Translations under genes and position numbers: made by a program
Notes under the pieces: generated by a model
The model's database searches: none
The model's input: only the letters and a program-made list of their open reading frames with translations
Told to the model about the DNA's origin: nothing
Part shown: positions 1-9,372 of the stretch, in pieces
How the letters are laid out: every line of letters begins with the position of its first letter
Numbering within the stretch: position 1 is the first letter of the stretch
Source of the DNA: Cladosporium sp. IMV 00045
Lineage: Eukaryota; Ascomycota; Dothideomycetes; Cladosporiales; Cladosporiaceae
Direction: 5' to 3'
DNA: 19,704 bases
Assembly: GCA_001931905.2 (NCBI GenBank)
Contig: MSJI02000575.1
Span: 1-19,704 of the forward strand

Positions 1-2
1 CC

Positions 3-728
3 TCCACCATCCAGATCCTCGGTGCCGAGAAGGCCCTCTTCCGCGCTCTCAAGACCAAGCACGACACGCCCAAGTACGGTCTCATCTACCACGCTTCCCT
101 CATCGGCCAGGCAACTGGCAAGAACAAGGGCAAGATCGCCCGTATGCTCGCTACCAAGGCCACTCTTGGTCTCCGTGTCGACGCTCTTTCTCCCTGGGGC
201 CAGAACGGCGAGGCCGACGCTGAGGAGCCTACTGAGGAGGAGAAGGCCGAGGTTGGTGTTGCCGCCCGCGCGCTCGTCGAGCGTCGCCTGCGCGGTCTGG
301 AGGGCAAGCCCCTCAAGCCGGCCGGTGTTGCCATTGGCCCCGGTGGCCAGGAGAAGGCCAGCAAGTGGTCCATCAACGAAGCCCGCAAGTACAACAAGGA
401 CGCCGACGGCATTGACGCCGACGCGCCTGTGAACGGCGAAGCCGAGCCCGAGGCCGCGCCCAGCAAGAAGCGCAAGATGGTCGAGGAGGTCGACACCCCC
501 AAGTCCAGCAAGAAGTCCAAGCCCGAAGTCGTCGCTGAGCCCGACAGCGATGCCAGCTCAGACGAGGAGGCCGCTGCACCCAAGAAGGAGGACAAGGCGG
601 CGAAGAAGGCCGAGAAGGCCGCCAAGAAGGCTGAGAAGGAGGCGAAGAAGGCCGACAAGAAATCCCGCAAGAGCACCGGCGGCGACGACGAGGAGCCCAA
701 AAAGAAGAAGAAGAAGACCAAGGCTTAG
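3..728 (+). CDS. NOP58: NOP58, box C/D snoRNP core protein (C-terminal part, 5' truncated)
   Basis: The last 241 codons of a gene whose start lies left of the window, read in the frame beginning at base 3. The first visible residues ([18 protein letters not shown], then [12 protein letters not shown] and [20 protein letters not shown]) are the C-terminal end of the Nop domain, which in this family binds the box C/D snoRNA and the 15.5K/Snu13 protein. NOP58 pairs with NOP56 and fibrillarin in the nucleolus to guide 2'-O-methylation of rRNA. From about codon 140 the protein becomes a low-complexity tail with KKRK-type basic clusters, acidic serine-rich patches and repeated KKAEK/KKADK units ending in poly-Lys. 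This KKE/D tail is typical of Nop58 and Nop56. The [21 protein letters not shown] wording fits NOP58 better than NOP56. The TAG stop at 726-728 is convergent with the resolvase gene. No intron lies in this part. Confidence 0.93.
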   Translation, partial: STIQILGAEKALFRALKTKHDTPKYGLIYHASLIGQATGKNKGKIARMLATKATLGLRVDALSPWGQNGEADAEEPTEEEKAEVGVAARALVERRLRGLEGKPLKPAGVAIGPGGQEKASKWSINEARKYNKDADGIDADAPVNGEAEPEAAPSKKRKMVEEVDTPKSSKKSKPEVVAEPDSDASSDEEAAAPKKEDKAAKKAEKAAKKAEKEAKKADKKSRKSTGGDDEEPKKKKKKTKA

Positions 729-1285
729 TGGTCTTTCGTAACGCTTCGCTTCTTTTCTTTCGAAAGCTTTTTTGCGTTGTTGTTGGTATGGCGTTCCTTG
801 TCGTGGGCTGTGTGGCGTTCTCTTCCCCCCATCTTCGCTGTTTCTTTCTTCTCTGTTGTCGTATCCTTTTTCCTTTTGGTTTGATGGGAATGAAAAAAAG
901 AGTATCAAGTGTGAAAGTTTGTATGAGAAAGGAAGATCAAGGTCCAGACGTGTATACAAGTAGTAACTCTTCAGAAAACTGTGCCCATCTTCTCATTCTT
1001 CCGAAGCCTGGACGTCCATTTCATGGTTGGTCGTCTGAACACTTTTGTGCTGGTGGGGATGTTTGGGGATGCATTAATACATGGTATCATGAGCTCATTT
1101 ACTTCATTTTCCGTGCCGGGAGATCACAAGACTATCAACAATATCCTCTGCCCGCTGTGCAATTGTACAATATCACTGGAGTGCAGCATCCGTGTCCTGA
1201 AACCTTGCCTTCGCTTCCATCACCCTCGCTCCAGCAACCTAATCCATCCACCCACCCACACATACCGCAAAACCTCAGATCGCAA
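729..1285. other. Convergent intergenic region, NOP58 / YEN1 3' ends
   Basis: A 557-bp stretch between two converging stop codons, expected to hold both 3' UTRs. It is T-rich after the NOP58 stop (about 730-880). Reading frames here, including a plus-strand one continuing beyond 1285, lack coding character and resemble no family I know. I see no structured RNA gene. Confidence 0.6.
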
Positions 1286-4214
1286 TCAATTCTCCGTCAA
1301 ATCCAATACCTCAACACCGCTAAACCTCCACTTCCCAGCAGCTGGCCTATTATCTTTCCTGGCATTTCCATTCCCTTTTCTCGACCCAGCAGATAAGTCC
1401 GCTCGCATACCGCTCCCGTCACCCGTCAGATCTAGCGCTTCGGCTTCGTGGGCGGTTGCTGAGCGCCAGGTCCCGGGGAGGGAGGGGCGGAGGATTATGT
1501 GTGTCTTTCTTGTCTTTTGTTTTTTGGGGTTGGGGATGGGATTGGGATTGGGATTGGCATTTTCGGTGTTGTTCGGAAGTGGGATGGCTGCGGTTTGTTC
1601 TGGGTGTGGATGGTTTGGTTCTTGTTGATGGGGTTGGAGAGGGGAGGAGCAGAGGCTTATCACTGCTGTCGCAGCTGTTTCGGCCTGGTTCAATGTTGTT
1701 GTGGGAGGTGGAGTGGCGGGCCTCCGATCGGCTGTTGCCTCATGATTGCTGGGTGCTGATGTGGGAAATGCGGGAAGTTTGTCCGCTGGTGGAGTTGGAA
1801 GAGAGTTGGAGGATGGGAAGTCGATATCGGCGCAAAGCTGCTTGTTGGTATCCTCGAGCGGTGGGGATGCTCGCTCGCGTGATGCGGGAGTGGTGGCTTG
1901 ATGATCCATGAAGGCCATTCCGTCGTCACGATCATTAGGTCCGTCAGTCTGCATCTCCAGGTCCGGACTCGTATCTCTCGGCATGAAGAGCGGGCTGGTG
2001 AATTCACCCGGAGCACTCAGACTCTTCCTCAACGGCCCTCTGCGAGTTCTACGCCGTTTAGTTACCGTATCGGGAAGCGGTGGTAGTTCGTCTTCGACAG
2101 TTCTAGGCTCCCGGCGTGGAGTCGGACTTGGATCTCGAAGAGCTTCTTGCATAGGAGATGAAGACAGGAGGTTGATGACTTCGGTGTTTGCGCGCTTCTC
2201 CGGCTCTCCTTGGGACTGCGTCCGCTTTGCTTTGGGTGTTGGTGAGAAATAAGAGGTGATGTCTCTTCCTCTTCCATTCCTTGGTGTGGAAAGATCCGCT
2301 GAAGGCCGCTTGAGTCTGTTAGACTTCTTTGGAGTTTGCTGTTGAGGACGATCGAAGCTTGTGCGCCTTTGTCTGGGTTGATGTGCGGGCGGCGGAGGGT
2401 CAATTGGCAGAGCGTGGGATGGGCGCTGTCCGAAGATTGCACTCGGGATTCGATGTGTCGGAAGCTTGAATCCCGATGCAGGGTTACGATTACCAGCTTC
2501 ACCATCACCTTTCTCTTTGTCGTTTTCAGACGCTTGCTGGTCTACAGTGGCCGCTTTTGTGACACGTACATGTCGCATCAACGCATTGGCAGGCATACCA
2601 TGAGCCTTTGCGGCGGCTGCGCGAGGTGCACGAGTCCGAGTTCTCGATGCATTGGTAGTTTGAGAGGTAGCCGCAGCCTTGCTTCTGAGCCTCACTGCTT
2701 CTCGTGGATTCCGAAGGCCGGCTTCGTAATCTTCCACTAGTAGTGGACAGCCCAGCTGCAAGAAATCCTTGATGATCCATAGCCTTTCAGCAGCGGTAGG
2801 GTCGTAGGGTCTGGCCTGTCGTGTCCTTTTGGTGGGTGAAGTTGGCGCTGCCTCTGCGTCTGAAGCTTCAGTTGGTGTTTCGCTGGGGGCAGCAGCAGGG
2901 TCGTCTTCGGATGCGCTGTCATCGCCGTCTCGGCCGGCCTCGAGGAAGTCATCGTCTTCATCTTCGATACTCAAGTCGATTGGTACGAGATCCGAAGGAA
3001 TGAAAGAGATACGCATTTCCAGTTCACCATCGGTAGATGAGTGGTTTCTCTGGCCATGTATCTTCGTGACGAGAGTCGATTCCAATGCTGCCTGTGCCTC
3101 TTGTTCAAGGCTCTCATCCGCCTCGGCCAATAATCGCAAACGCCGAACTAGCATTGGTGCTGCCAAATTGCGGATGAACTTCTTTGCGCCACCTACGCAT
3201 CGCCAATCGAAGGCGTCACCAGTGAAGGAGCGCAAGGCGGGAAAGTCAATGTCCTGATCCCATTCGAGGCCGGCGCGAAGCTGATCCAGTTTCTGCTCAG
3301 AGGAAATGCATGGGCGGGTGTAAAATCCAAGGACTTCTGTGCTGGGGAAATCGTCGGGAATCGTTAAGTTTTTATTCTTGCGGGAGAAGAACTTGGATTC
3401 GTTGGTACGGATCTCATGTTGCAATCTCTCGCGCCATGCTCGTAGCCCTTCCTTGTCTGATCGTCGGAGAGCACATAGCTCCTTTCCAAAGCCCGCTCTC
3501 GCTGCATCGCAGGCAACTTTGGGCCCGCACCCCGGTATTCCCTCTGGGATATAGTCGCCGCCGCTCATCAATGCCACCAAAACCATGCCCTCACTATTCA
3601 TCTTGCTCTTAGCCATCGTCTCTTCAGCCCGGTAAACATTGACGTGTGTGGGTGTCTTTGAACTCGAGCCTTCTGATGTCCAATTGCGCAGCAAGACGCC
3701 TGATCCAAACATGAGGGTATCCACATCTTCACTCATTACGGCATCTACGATGCCTTCCCTCTGCAGCAATGCGCACTCTGCTTCTGCCTCTCCCGGCGCA
3801 ATGTGCCATGGGAACCCGAATTGTTTCAACAGTTGTTTTGCAAGGAACTCCGGCACGCTCGCCACACGCACACCAGGTCCGCCGACCTTCTTGTTGCGTT
3901 TGAACAATGGTTTGTTCGGGCCATCGAATACGAATAGAGGGTGGATGTTCAGAGAAAGTAATCGCAGTAGGCGGTAGTAGAAGGTTCGCAGGGCAGGGTT
4001 GGAGCCGCCTTTGCCGGATTGGATCTGGAAGAGCCAGATACTGATATCAACGGCCAGGCGGAACGGCCGGTTGTGCTGGCGGTAGTGATTTGCGCTCAAC
4101 TTGGCAAAAGAGATGCGCTCGCCGGGGCCAATATCCTTGAATACGCTGGTGGCGGATGTCAGTCTTGCCGTGGCGCAGGTATGGGAGAGATATGCCTTAC
4201 CCATGGATACCCAT
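1286..4214 (-). CDS. YEN1: Yen1/GEN1-type Holliday junction resolvase (XPG/Rad2 family)
   Basis: Structure-selective nuclease that cuts four-way recombination intermediates and flaps in the nucleus. I predict two coding exons on the minus strand, 4214-4201 and 4145-1286, joined over a 55-nt intron (GTAAGG donor, ACTGAC branch point, CCAG acceptor), giving 957 aa. Splicing produces the N-terminus MGIHGVFKDIGPGERIS, where Gly2 follows the XPG rule. The open frame read straight through the intron has only a TTG upstream and does not give this N-terminus. The XPG-N region contains D38 (DISIW) and D79 (FDGPNK). The XPG-I region contains E124/E126 (PGEAEAE), D145/D147 (SEDVDT) and D202 (GGDY) before the helix-turn-helix (GIPGCGPKVA), so all expected metal-binding acids are present. 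A split chromodomain-like segment follows (about 381-403 and 450-485), then about 470 disordered residues with KRRR-type basic clusters, a PIP-box-like motif and SUMO-interaction-like motifs. SIFWLFQ-like wording (SIWLFQIQ) and GGxNPALRTFYYR are typical of GEN1/Yen1 rather than FEN1, EXO1 or XPG. Confidence 0.93.
4201..4214 (-). other. YEN1: 14-nt first coding exon of YEN1 (micro-exon)
   Basis: ATGGGTATCCATGG encodes Met-Gly-Ile-His and the first two bases of a Gly codon. It is followed at once by a GTAAGG donor. Exon 2 supplies C then GTA TTC AAG, restoring the frame. The conserved N-terminal Gly-Ile-x-Gly of XPG nucleases appears only with this splice. Confidence 0.85.
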
Positions 4215-4695
4215 GACTGGAGAGTGCTATCGACTCGCAATGTGAAAATAAGTTCAAGGCATGTTGATCAACAGAAGTGAAGTGACAAGCTCAGGCGCAT
4301 GGCCAAAAATGGTGTAAGTGAACCTCTGGTGCCTTCAGAGCGATCCTTCACATCCTCAAACCCCACGTTCGCTTCGGCCGGCTGCTGTTGTTAGGGGCAA
4401 CCATCTGCAAGCGCTGCGACTCACGTTTCTTCAAACGGCGCAGACAGATACATCCAGACCATACTTGAATACAGCATTTATACCCACCGACCTGGCGCAT
4501 TGCCGTCTATATTGTCATCGCATTCGCGGTGCTGTCCTGTTCATTCAGCGACTTTCGCGACACGTCTAATACCATTGGATATCGAACGCGACAACGTAAA
4601 CAACAACACGAACAAATTATATTTTCCAGGACGATCAGGGCGCGACAGAAAGCAACAACAACAACAACAACAACAACACACACATTCACTTCAAC
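4215..4695. promoter_or_regulatory. Shared divergent promoter region, YEN1 / acidic nuclear protein
   Basis: A 481-bp region between two divergent start codons, so it must hold both promoters and both 5' leaders. The side next to the plus-strand gene is A/C-rich and ends in a CAA microsatellite. I saw no MCB (ACGCGT) box that would point to cell-cycle control, and no convincing TATA box. Confidence 0.6.
4653..4677 (+). repeat. (CAA)8 microsatellite in a 5' leader
   Basis: Eight CAA units plus one base lie 19 bp before the ATG at 4696, followed by CA-rich sequence. CAA runs in leaders are usually unstructured and good for ribosome scanning. The position suggests it is part of the 5' UTR. Repeat length may vary between strains. 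Confidence 0.85.
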
Positions 4696-7600
4696 ATGTC
4701 ATCATTATCCGGCTCTTCACCCGACCCTCTTCACCTGGCTTCCTCGCCAATCTCAGCCCACACTTTTACGCGCCGCCGTAGTGTGGCTCCGCCGATCCAT
4801 TCCTCAGGAACGCCCAACCCACGCCAGTCTCCCTCTAAGTCCTTTCTTATGGACGCTGGCGATGCTCGCATCAAGGTCACGGTGCAATCGGTTCAAGGAT
4901 CTGGCTCTCAAAGTCCCAGCAAACGCCCATCCAGTCGCACAACGACCATCCCTCTCCGCACCGGCGAGTCAAGCCCTGTCGCGCGACGAAAAAGGCAACC
5001 AACACCAGCAGCGCATGTCGACTCGTCTGAAGTGTTTCGGAGAAGTCTAAGGAAGAGGAAGGGAACGCCTGTTGAGAGTCCAAGACACAGCGCAAGGACT
5101 CAGAGATCGCAGCTGGAATCTGCAGTCGAGGAAGAGGAGGATTTTCTGCCTCAAATATCAAAACCTGCGCGGGAGACGCGTGCTGAAAGTGCGGCCATGT
5201 ATTCTGAACACAGCGTTCCTTCTTCGGAGGTCAGAAGAAGAAGGAGCTTGTACCCCATGCGCAACCAGCGTTACAAGCGTTTGAGCGCGGCGAGGGAGGA
5301 ACTGGACGACGCGCTGCAGGATGCAATCTCGGAGCGAGATGCTTGGTCAGAAGGCTTGCATTCAGAGCGTGGAGGCGAGTTGACGGTTGCCAACGAGGAT
5401 TTCACAATGATTACTGGAGAATCGCTGGCGAGTATCAAGGCCAGCACCACCATGCTCAGCGCACACGACGAAGCTGAAAGATCGCATGTTGCTGCCGAAC
5501 ATCTAACTTCCTCACCGCCAAAAGTTTCATATCCAGATTTGGCGGATCAGGCGAAGGACGCGCAAACGCCCTTGGTTGGTGGGGATCAGGATGTTATGAA
5601 CTGGAGACCCACTGGCCCTGCTGTTTCACAGCTAGATCTGACGAAGTCTGAAGGGCAACATGTTCAGGGTGATGAGGGGTACGGCGCTGAAGGAGACGAG
5701 GTGGAGGATTCCATCGAAGTTGAAGACGACCAGGATTTTGGTGACGACCCGCACGACGAAACCGATGCAGAACATCTTGATCAGGAGAAAAGCCCACTCA
5801 CCACAAATCACGCACGACAAAGTTCGAACCAGAAGTCACAGACTTCTCCATCCAAAGATCTTTCAACGGAACGAGATGCGTCTTTGGGCGCTCCAGATCC
5901 AGCAGCGGACGAAGAGGAGCCGCCTGAGGATGAAGAAGACGACGACATCTGGGCCGAAGAAGCTTCCCGCGAGATTGACGAGTCCGCCGCATCGCATCCC
6001 CCTCTCCATTCCACCACCGTCAGCATCCCACCAATTTTCGATGAGCCCAGCGTATCACGTCAACCGTCCAACCTCAGGACTGTCGAAAACCAGCCGACTC
6101 CCGCCGAGCAGCCAACACAACGACCTGGAAGATCCCGCTTACCGCGAATTTGGCGGCAGACGAACGGTGTCGACAACTCGTACACGGTCCCCACTGTTGA
6201 ATCGAATGGCGATCAGACAAACATCGAGGAACCACGGGGTAATCTTGCGCGAAGGGAGTCGATTGATGACGCAGAAAGTGGAAGGAGTAGTGGTGTGCTC
6301 ACCCCTCCAAGCACGGATGACGACGAGAGTAGACCAAACAAGCTTTCATTCGACAAGCCGACTGTTGAAGAGGAGCCGAAGGCTAGTGGCGAACAGGAGA
6401 TGTTTGATGACGCAAGCGATGATGGGGAGGGCGATGATGAGATGGTTGATGAGGAAGCCGACGAGCACCATGATGGAGAAGGCTCTGAAGATGAAGAGGG
6501 CGACATCAGCGGATTCACAAACCCAAACGCTGGCGACACTCAACTTGAAGCGCATCACCGGTTTCGAAGGCAAGATGATTCACCAGAGAAGCAAGACGGT
6601 GATATGGCCAGTCCGTTATCTAACGCAGAATCCAACGTCGCATCTCCCAACGAGAGTGGCGAGGACACCGGCTTTTTCTGGCAGACAAATCTGCAGTCAG
6701 TCTACAAGCGCGAGAGACCCAAGCCGCAACAAAGGAAGCCCATCGATCTGAGTGCGATCCTGCGTATGGATTCCTCCAAAGTAGAGGACTCTCATGAGAA
6801 AGTGAGAAAGGAGAACTCTGAAAGCAACGCACAAAACCAGCCACAGCGAGGTCATCAGAAGAGTCAATTCCCTCCATTGCGCATGCGACCTGTCACTGGA
6901 AAGGTCAACAGCACTCCCTCCGACAACGCAAGCGGCCGGCTGCTGAACACTCCTCTGAGGAAGAGCTTGCTCAGGAGCAGTAAGGCGCTCGAAACCAACG
7001 ACAGCGCGCAGAAACAGGCCCCTGAGCCCTCGGAACAGGTTCAGCCTGCCACTCAAGTCGAAGAATCGCAGAACACAGTGACAGATGACAGTATGGCTAG
7101 CAAAGCCAGCGATCAAAGGCAACTTCTAGAGGATTTCAAACTGGCCACCCCCTCACCAAGGAAACCCGCTACCCAGCGTTTAGCCATACTCAGAGATGAC
7201 GACACCCGGGAAAGAAACAGATCCGCAGACGCTCCTTCGAACTCCCTCGATCATACCGAGCAATCAGAGAACTGGCCAGAGCACTCGTACGAAGAGCACC
7301 TCAACATCGGCTCGCCGCAAAGGATAAATGTCAACTTCAACGACTCAACACTCTCTTACCAGCAACAGCAAACCAGCATTCTCGAGCCAAGGAGGCCAGT
7401 CCGTCCCCTCTTTGACAAGGATATAAATGCTCCTGTCTTGAAGCCCTCGGTGCCAGACAAGGAGATGCAAGACTCAGCCTATAGCGCGCCCTCTCAGAGC
7501 TTCTTCAGCCACGAAGCAACAGCTACGCCAACACAACAATGGAACGAAAGCGTCTTCTCTCGCCTTAATACCACTTTCTGGTCTGCCGTAGCCCGCCCTC

Positions 7601-8259
7601 AACGCCCACCGGCCACACCCGCTCCTGCCGCTCGCACAACAGAGCAAACCATCTCACTCTCCCTCCGCGCCCAGTTGCGTTCTCGCTACGGTGTCCTCCC
7701 AGACTCCCATCCCTGGACAATGCACCACATGCGCACCTTGCATCGCCTCCTGAACAGTCTCGAAAGCGGTCGACAAGACAGCATCGTTCCCACGCACACT
7801 CCCCTGCCACCGCACCTCATCAAAACCCTCCACACTGACAGGAAAGACGCTACAGGCAGACTTTGGAAATGCGAGAAACGGCACGCTTACGTCGTGCAGG
7901 CTTTCCTCCAATTGCTCGTTGATCCCGCCCTTTATCGCTCAATGCAGAATGGCGAGGTAGACTGGCTCGGCGACGCGCAGGCTGCACACCTGCGAGGCAC
8001 TATGGGTGGACGTGAAGGGAGCGAGGTTTGTTTCAAGACCATCAAGCCTAAGTGCGGACTCATTGAGTGGCAGTGGGCGCTGGAGTGTTTGGGCTGTTGT
8101 GTCATTTCGAATCTGGAGAAGGGGGTAAGGCCTCGTGAGGCAAAGGTCCAGGATGAGAGGGGACCGAGGGATATGGAGTTTAGTATCATGGGAGATGGAG
8201 AAGGGGATGGGAGGGTCAGAGAGTGGTTCGAGAGGGAGAGTAGGGTGGAGTGGGAGTAG
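4696..8259 (+). CDS. Large acidic, mostly disordered probable nuclear protein with a conserved-looking C-terminal domain
   Basis: A single uninterrupted 1187-codon frame. The ATG has a good context (TTCAACATGTC) just after the CAA leader. The N-terminal 130 residues are Ser/Pro/Arg rich with basic clusters (RRKRQP, RRSLRKRKG) that could be nuclear-localisation or DNA-contact elements. Residues about 320-640 hold strongly acidic blocks (EEEPPEDEEDDDIWAEEASR; DDGEGDDEMVDEEADE). Short motifs such as DIWAEEASR and GFFWQTNLQSVYKRER stand out from the disorder as likely linear interaction sites. Residues about 949-1150 are quite different: Trp/Cys/His-rich and predicted folded (SVFSRLNTTFWSAV, RYGVLPDSHPWTMHHMRTLHRLL, GLIEWQWALECLGCCVISN). 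It recalls fungal proteins annotated as AT DNA-binding proteins, but I see no canonical AT-hook GRP core, so I do not assign that function. The product is very probably a real gene of unknown role. Confidence 0.85.
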   Translation: MSSLSGSSPDPLHLASSPISAHTFTRRRSVAPPIHSSGTPNPRQSPSKSFLMDAGDARIKVTVQSVQGSGSQSPSKRPSSRTTTIPLRTGESSPVARRKRQPTPAAHVDSSEVFRRSLRKRKGTPVESPRHSARTQRSQLESAVEEEEDFLPQISKPARETRAESAAMYSEHSVPSSEVRRRRSLYPMRNQRYKRLSAAREELDDALQDAISERDAWSEGLHSERGGELTVANEDFTMITGESLASIKASTTMLSAHDEAERSHVAAEHLTSSPPKVSYPDLADQAKDAQTPLVGGDQDVMNWRPTGPAVSQLDLTKSEGQHVQGDEGYGAEGDEVEDSIEVEDDQDFGDDPHDETDAEHLDQEKSPLTTNHARQSSNQKSQTSPSKDLSTERDASLGAPDPAADEEEPPEDEEDDDIWAEEASREIDESAASHPPLHSTTVSIPPIFDEPSVSRQPSNLRTVENQPTPAEQPTQRPGRSRLPRIWRQTNGVDNSYTVPTVESNGDQTNIEEPRGNLARRESIDDAESGRSSGVLTPPSTDDDESRPNKLSFDKPTVEEEPKASGEQEMFDDASDDGEGDDEMVDEEADEHHDGEGSEDEEGDISGFTNPNAGDTQLEAHHRFRRQDDSPEKQDGDMASPLSNAESNVASPNESGEDTGFFWQTNLQSVYKRERPKPQQRKPIDLSAILRMDSSKVEDSHEKVRKENSESNAQNQPQRGHQKSQFPPLRMRPVTGKVNSTPSDNASGRLLNTPLRKSLLRSSKALETNDSAQKQAPEPSEQVQPATQVEESQNTVTDDSMASKASDQRQLLEDFKLATPSPRKPATQRLAILRDDDTRERNRSADAPSNSLDHTEQSENWPEHSYEEHLNIGSPQRINVNFNDSTLSYQQQQTSILEPRRPVRPLFDKDINAPVLKPSVPDKEMQDSAYSAPSQSFFSHEATATPTQQWNESVFSRLNTTFWSAVARPQRPPATPAPAARTTEQTISLSLRAQLRSRYGVLPDSHPWTMHHMRTLHRLLNSLESGRQDSIVPTHTPLPPHLIKTLHTDRKDATGRLWKCEKRHAYVVQAFLQLLVDPALYRSMQNGEVDWLGDAQAAHLRGTMGGREGSEVCFKTIKPKCGLIEWQWALECLGCCVISNLEKGVRPREAKVQDERGPRDMEFSIMGDGEGDGRVREWFERESRVEWE

Positions 8260-8787
8260 TTGTTGGTCCCTTGGGTTGATTGAGGTCTCGTTTTCTTTTC
8301 TTTTCTGATTATAATGATTTTACGAATGAATTTCCGAATTGGATACGAGCACAATTCACCGTTCTTTCACCTGATGCTCAATGGTTTTGTGGAACAATAT
8401 GTGTTCGCCAGGTCTTCGAATCGTGATTACAATTTTGACTTTGATGTACAACATTACAAGTTCCAGTATCAAGATGCGATGACATGACTTACGCGATCAT
8501 AGTTGGCCTCATTATTGTCTCGGAGTCATGAACAATCTTCACCTGCTTTCCGAGGCGCATCAAACAAGAATAGCGTGTGATGGTCGTGGTTGTGTGATTT
8601 CAACCGTAGTTTTATTCCTGCGTTACCGCTGCTCCTCCCCGCATGTCAAGCCTGGAGGCTCGCCCCCACGACATCAAATCGCCGAGGTGAGAAAAAGACT
8701 CGCTGAGCTTGCCTGCGTTTTCTCTTTACTCGGTTCATGTAAATACTTTCTCTATTCTCTGGACATATACCCCAAACCGAAACCACA
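8260..8787. other. Intergenic region before RPC17
   Basis: A 528-bp stretch between tandem plus-strand genes. It starts with a T/C-rich tract (about 8283-8310) that is probably the 3' UTR of the upstream gene and ends with the RPC17 promoter and leader. Apart from that I see no recognisable element, and small reading frames here look random. Confidence 0.5.
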
Positions 8788-9372
8788 ATGCCCACAATCC
8801 TCGACCCCGGCACCGTCCGTCTCTCCAACGCCGACGTCCTGCACTGGCTCGCGCAAAAGAAGGAACAACACGCCGCCGACGCCGCCGACGACAAGGCCGC
8901 TGGCCGCAAAAAGACCTTTCTGCCGGACAACTACCAGCGCGCTTTGCGCAAGCATGAGCGCGAGCTGAGCGCGAGGAAATACCCTTACGTCGACAACCCT
9001 GGCGCGTACACGGGCGAGGGTCGCATGAGGAGTCTGGCGGTTTTGGTGGAAAGGTTGGATGACAGGCTTTTGGGAGGGTTGGAGGAAGAATTCGCTGGGA
9101 AGATCCGCGATGCGGCAACCGAAGAGGAAAAGAGCAAGGTGCAGGCGGAGCTGGAGAAGGCACAGGGGTCAAAGGGCTTGAGCGAGGTCGAGCTTTTCCA
9201 GGTCTACAATCTGGCACCGCAGTGCGTTGAGATTCTGCAGAACATTCTGGTGGATTGGGAGGGTAGGTTCAGCGCTGAGGAGATGGACGTTATTGTGGAA
9301 GTCATTGGCGAGGTTCTGAGGTGTGGTGAGACTTTGCCGGAGGCTGGGAGCAACGGTGGCATGCAATCTTGA
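8788..9372 (+). CDS. RPC17: RNA polymerase III subunit RPC17/RPC9 (CGRP-RCP family)
   Basis: Predicted stalk subunit of RNA polymerase III, which pairs with RPC25/RPC8 and contacts TFIIIB during initiation at tRNA and 5S genes. The 194-aa frame starts at an ATG in an ACCACAATGCC context. The N-terminus (LDPGTVRLSNADVLHWLAQK) matches the LSNxEVL start of Rpc17/Rpc9. The C-terminal half (GLSEVELFQVYNLAPQC, then VEILQNILVDWEGRFSAEEM and DVIVEVIGEVL) matches the HRDC-like helical bundle, where the family has a LQ-x-x-N-x-x-P segment followed by a helix with RF/RY. Between them lie an Ala/Lys-rich insert and a charged helix, common in the fungal forms. Length is slightly above the usual 120-180 aa. 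No intron is needed. It is a single-copy essential gene in yeasts. Confidence 0.85.
   Translation: MPTILDPGTVRLSNADVLHWLAQKKEQHAADAADDKAAGRKKTFLPDNYQRALRKHERELSARKYPYVDNPGAYTGEGRMRSLAVLVERLDDRLLGGLEEEFAGKIRDAATEEEKSKVQAELEKAQGSKGLSEVELFQVYNLAPQCVEILQNILVDWEGRFSAEEMDVIVEVIGEVLRCGETLPEAGSNGGMQS

Noticed and set aside
728..1396. A 222-aa plus-strand reading frame between NOP58 and YEN1
   Set aside because: It overlaps the last codons of YEN1 antisense, lies in the convergent 3' region, and has unbiased, low-complexity composition with no family resemblance.
4215..4240. Upstream extension of the YEN1 frame to a TTG codon at 4240
   Set aside because: It has no ATG and gives an N-terminus unlike XPG nucleases; the spliced MGIHG start explains the data better.
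5660..6751. A 363-aa plus-strand frame inside the large acidic protein gene
   Set aside because: It is the shifted-frame shadow of an Asp/Glu-rich coding region, full of Arg, Thr and Met as expected from frame-shifted GA-rich codons.
8411..8425. TTCGAATC resembling a tRNA B box
   Set aside because: The flanking bases do not fit GGTTCGANNCC, and no cloverleaf or A box lies at the right distance.
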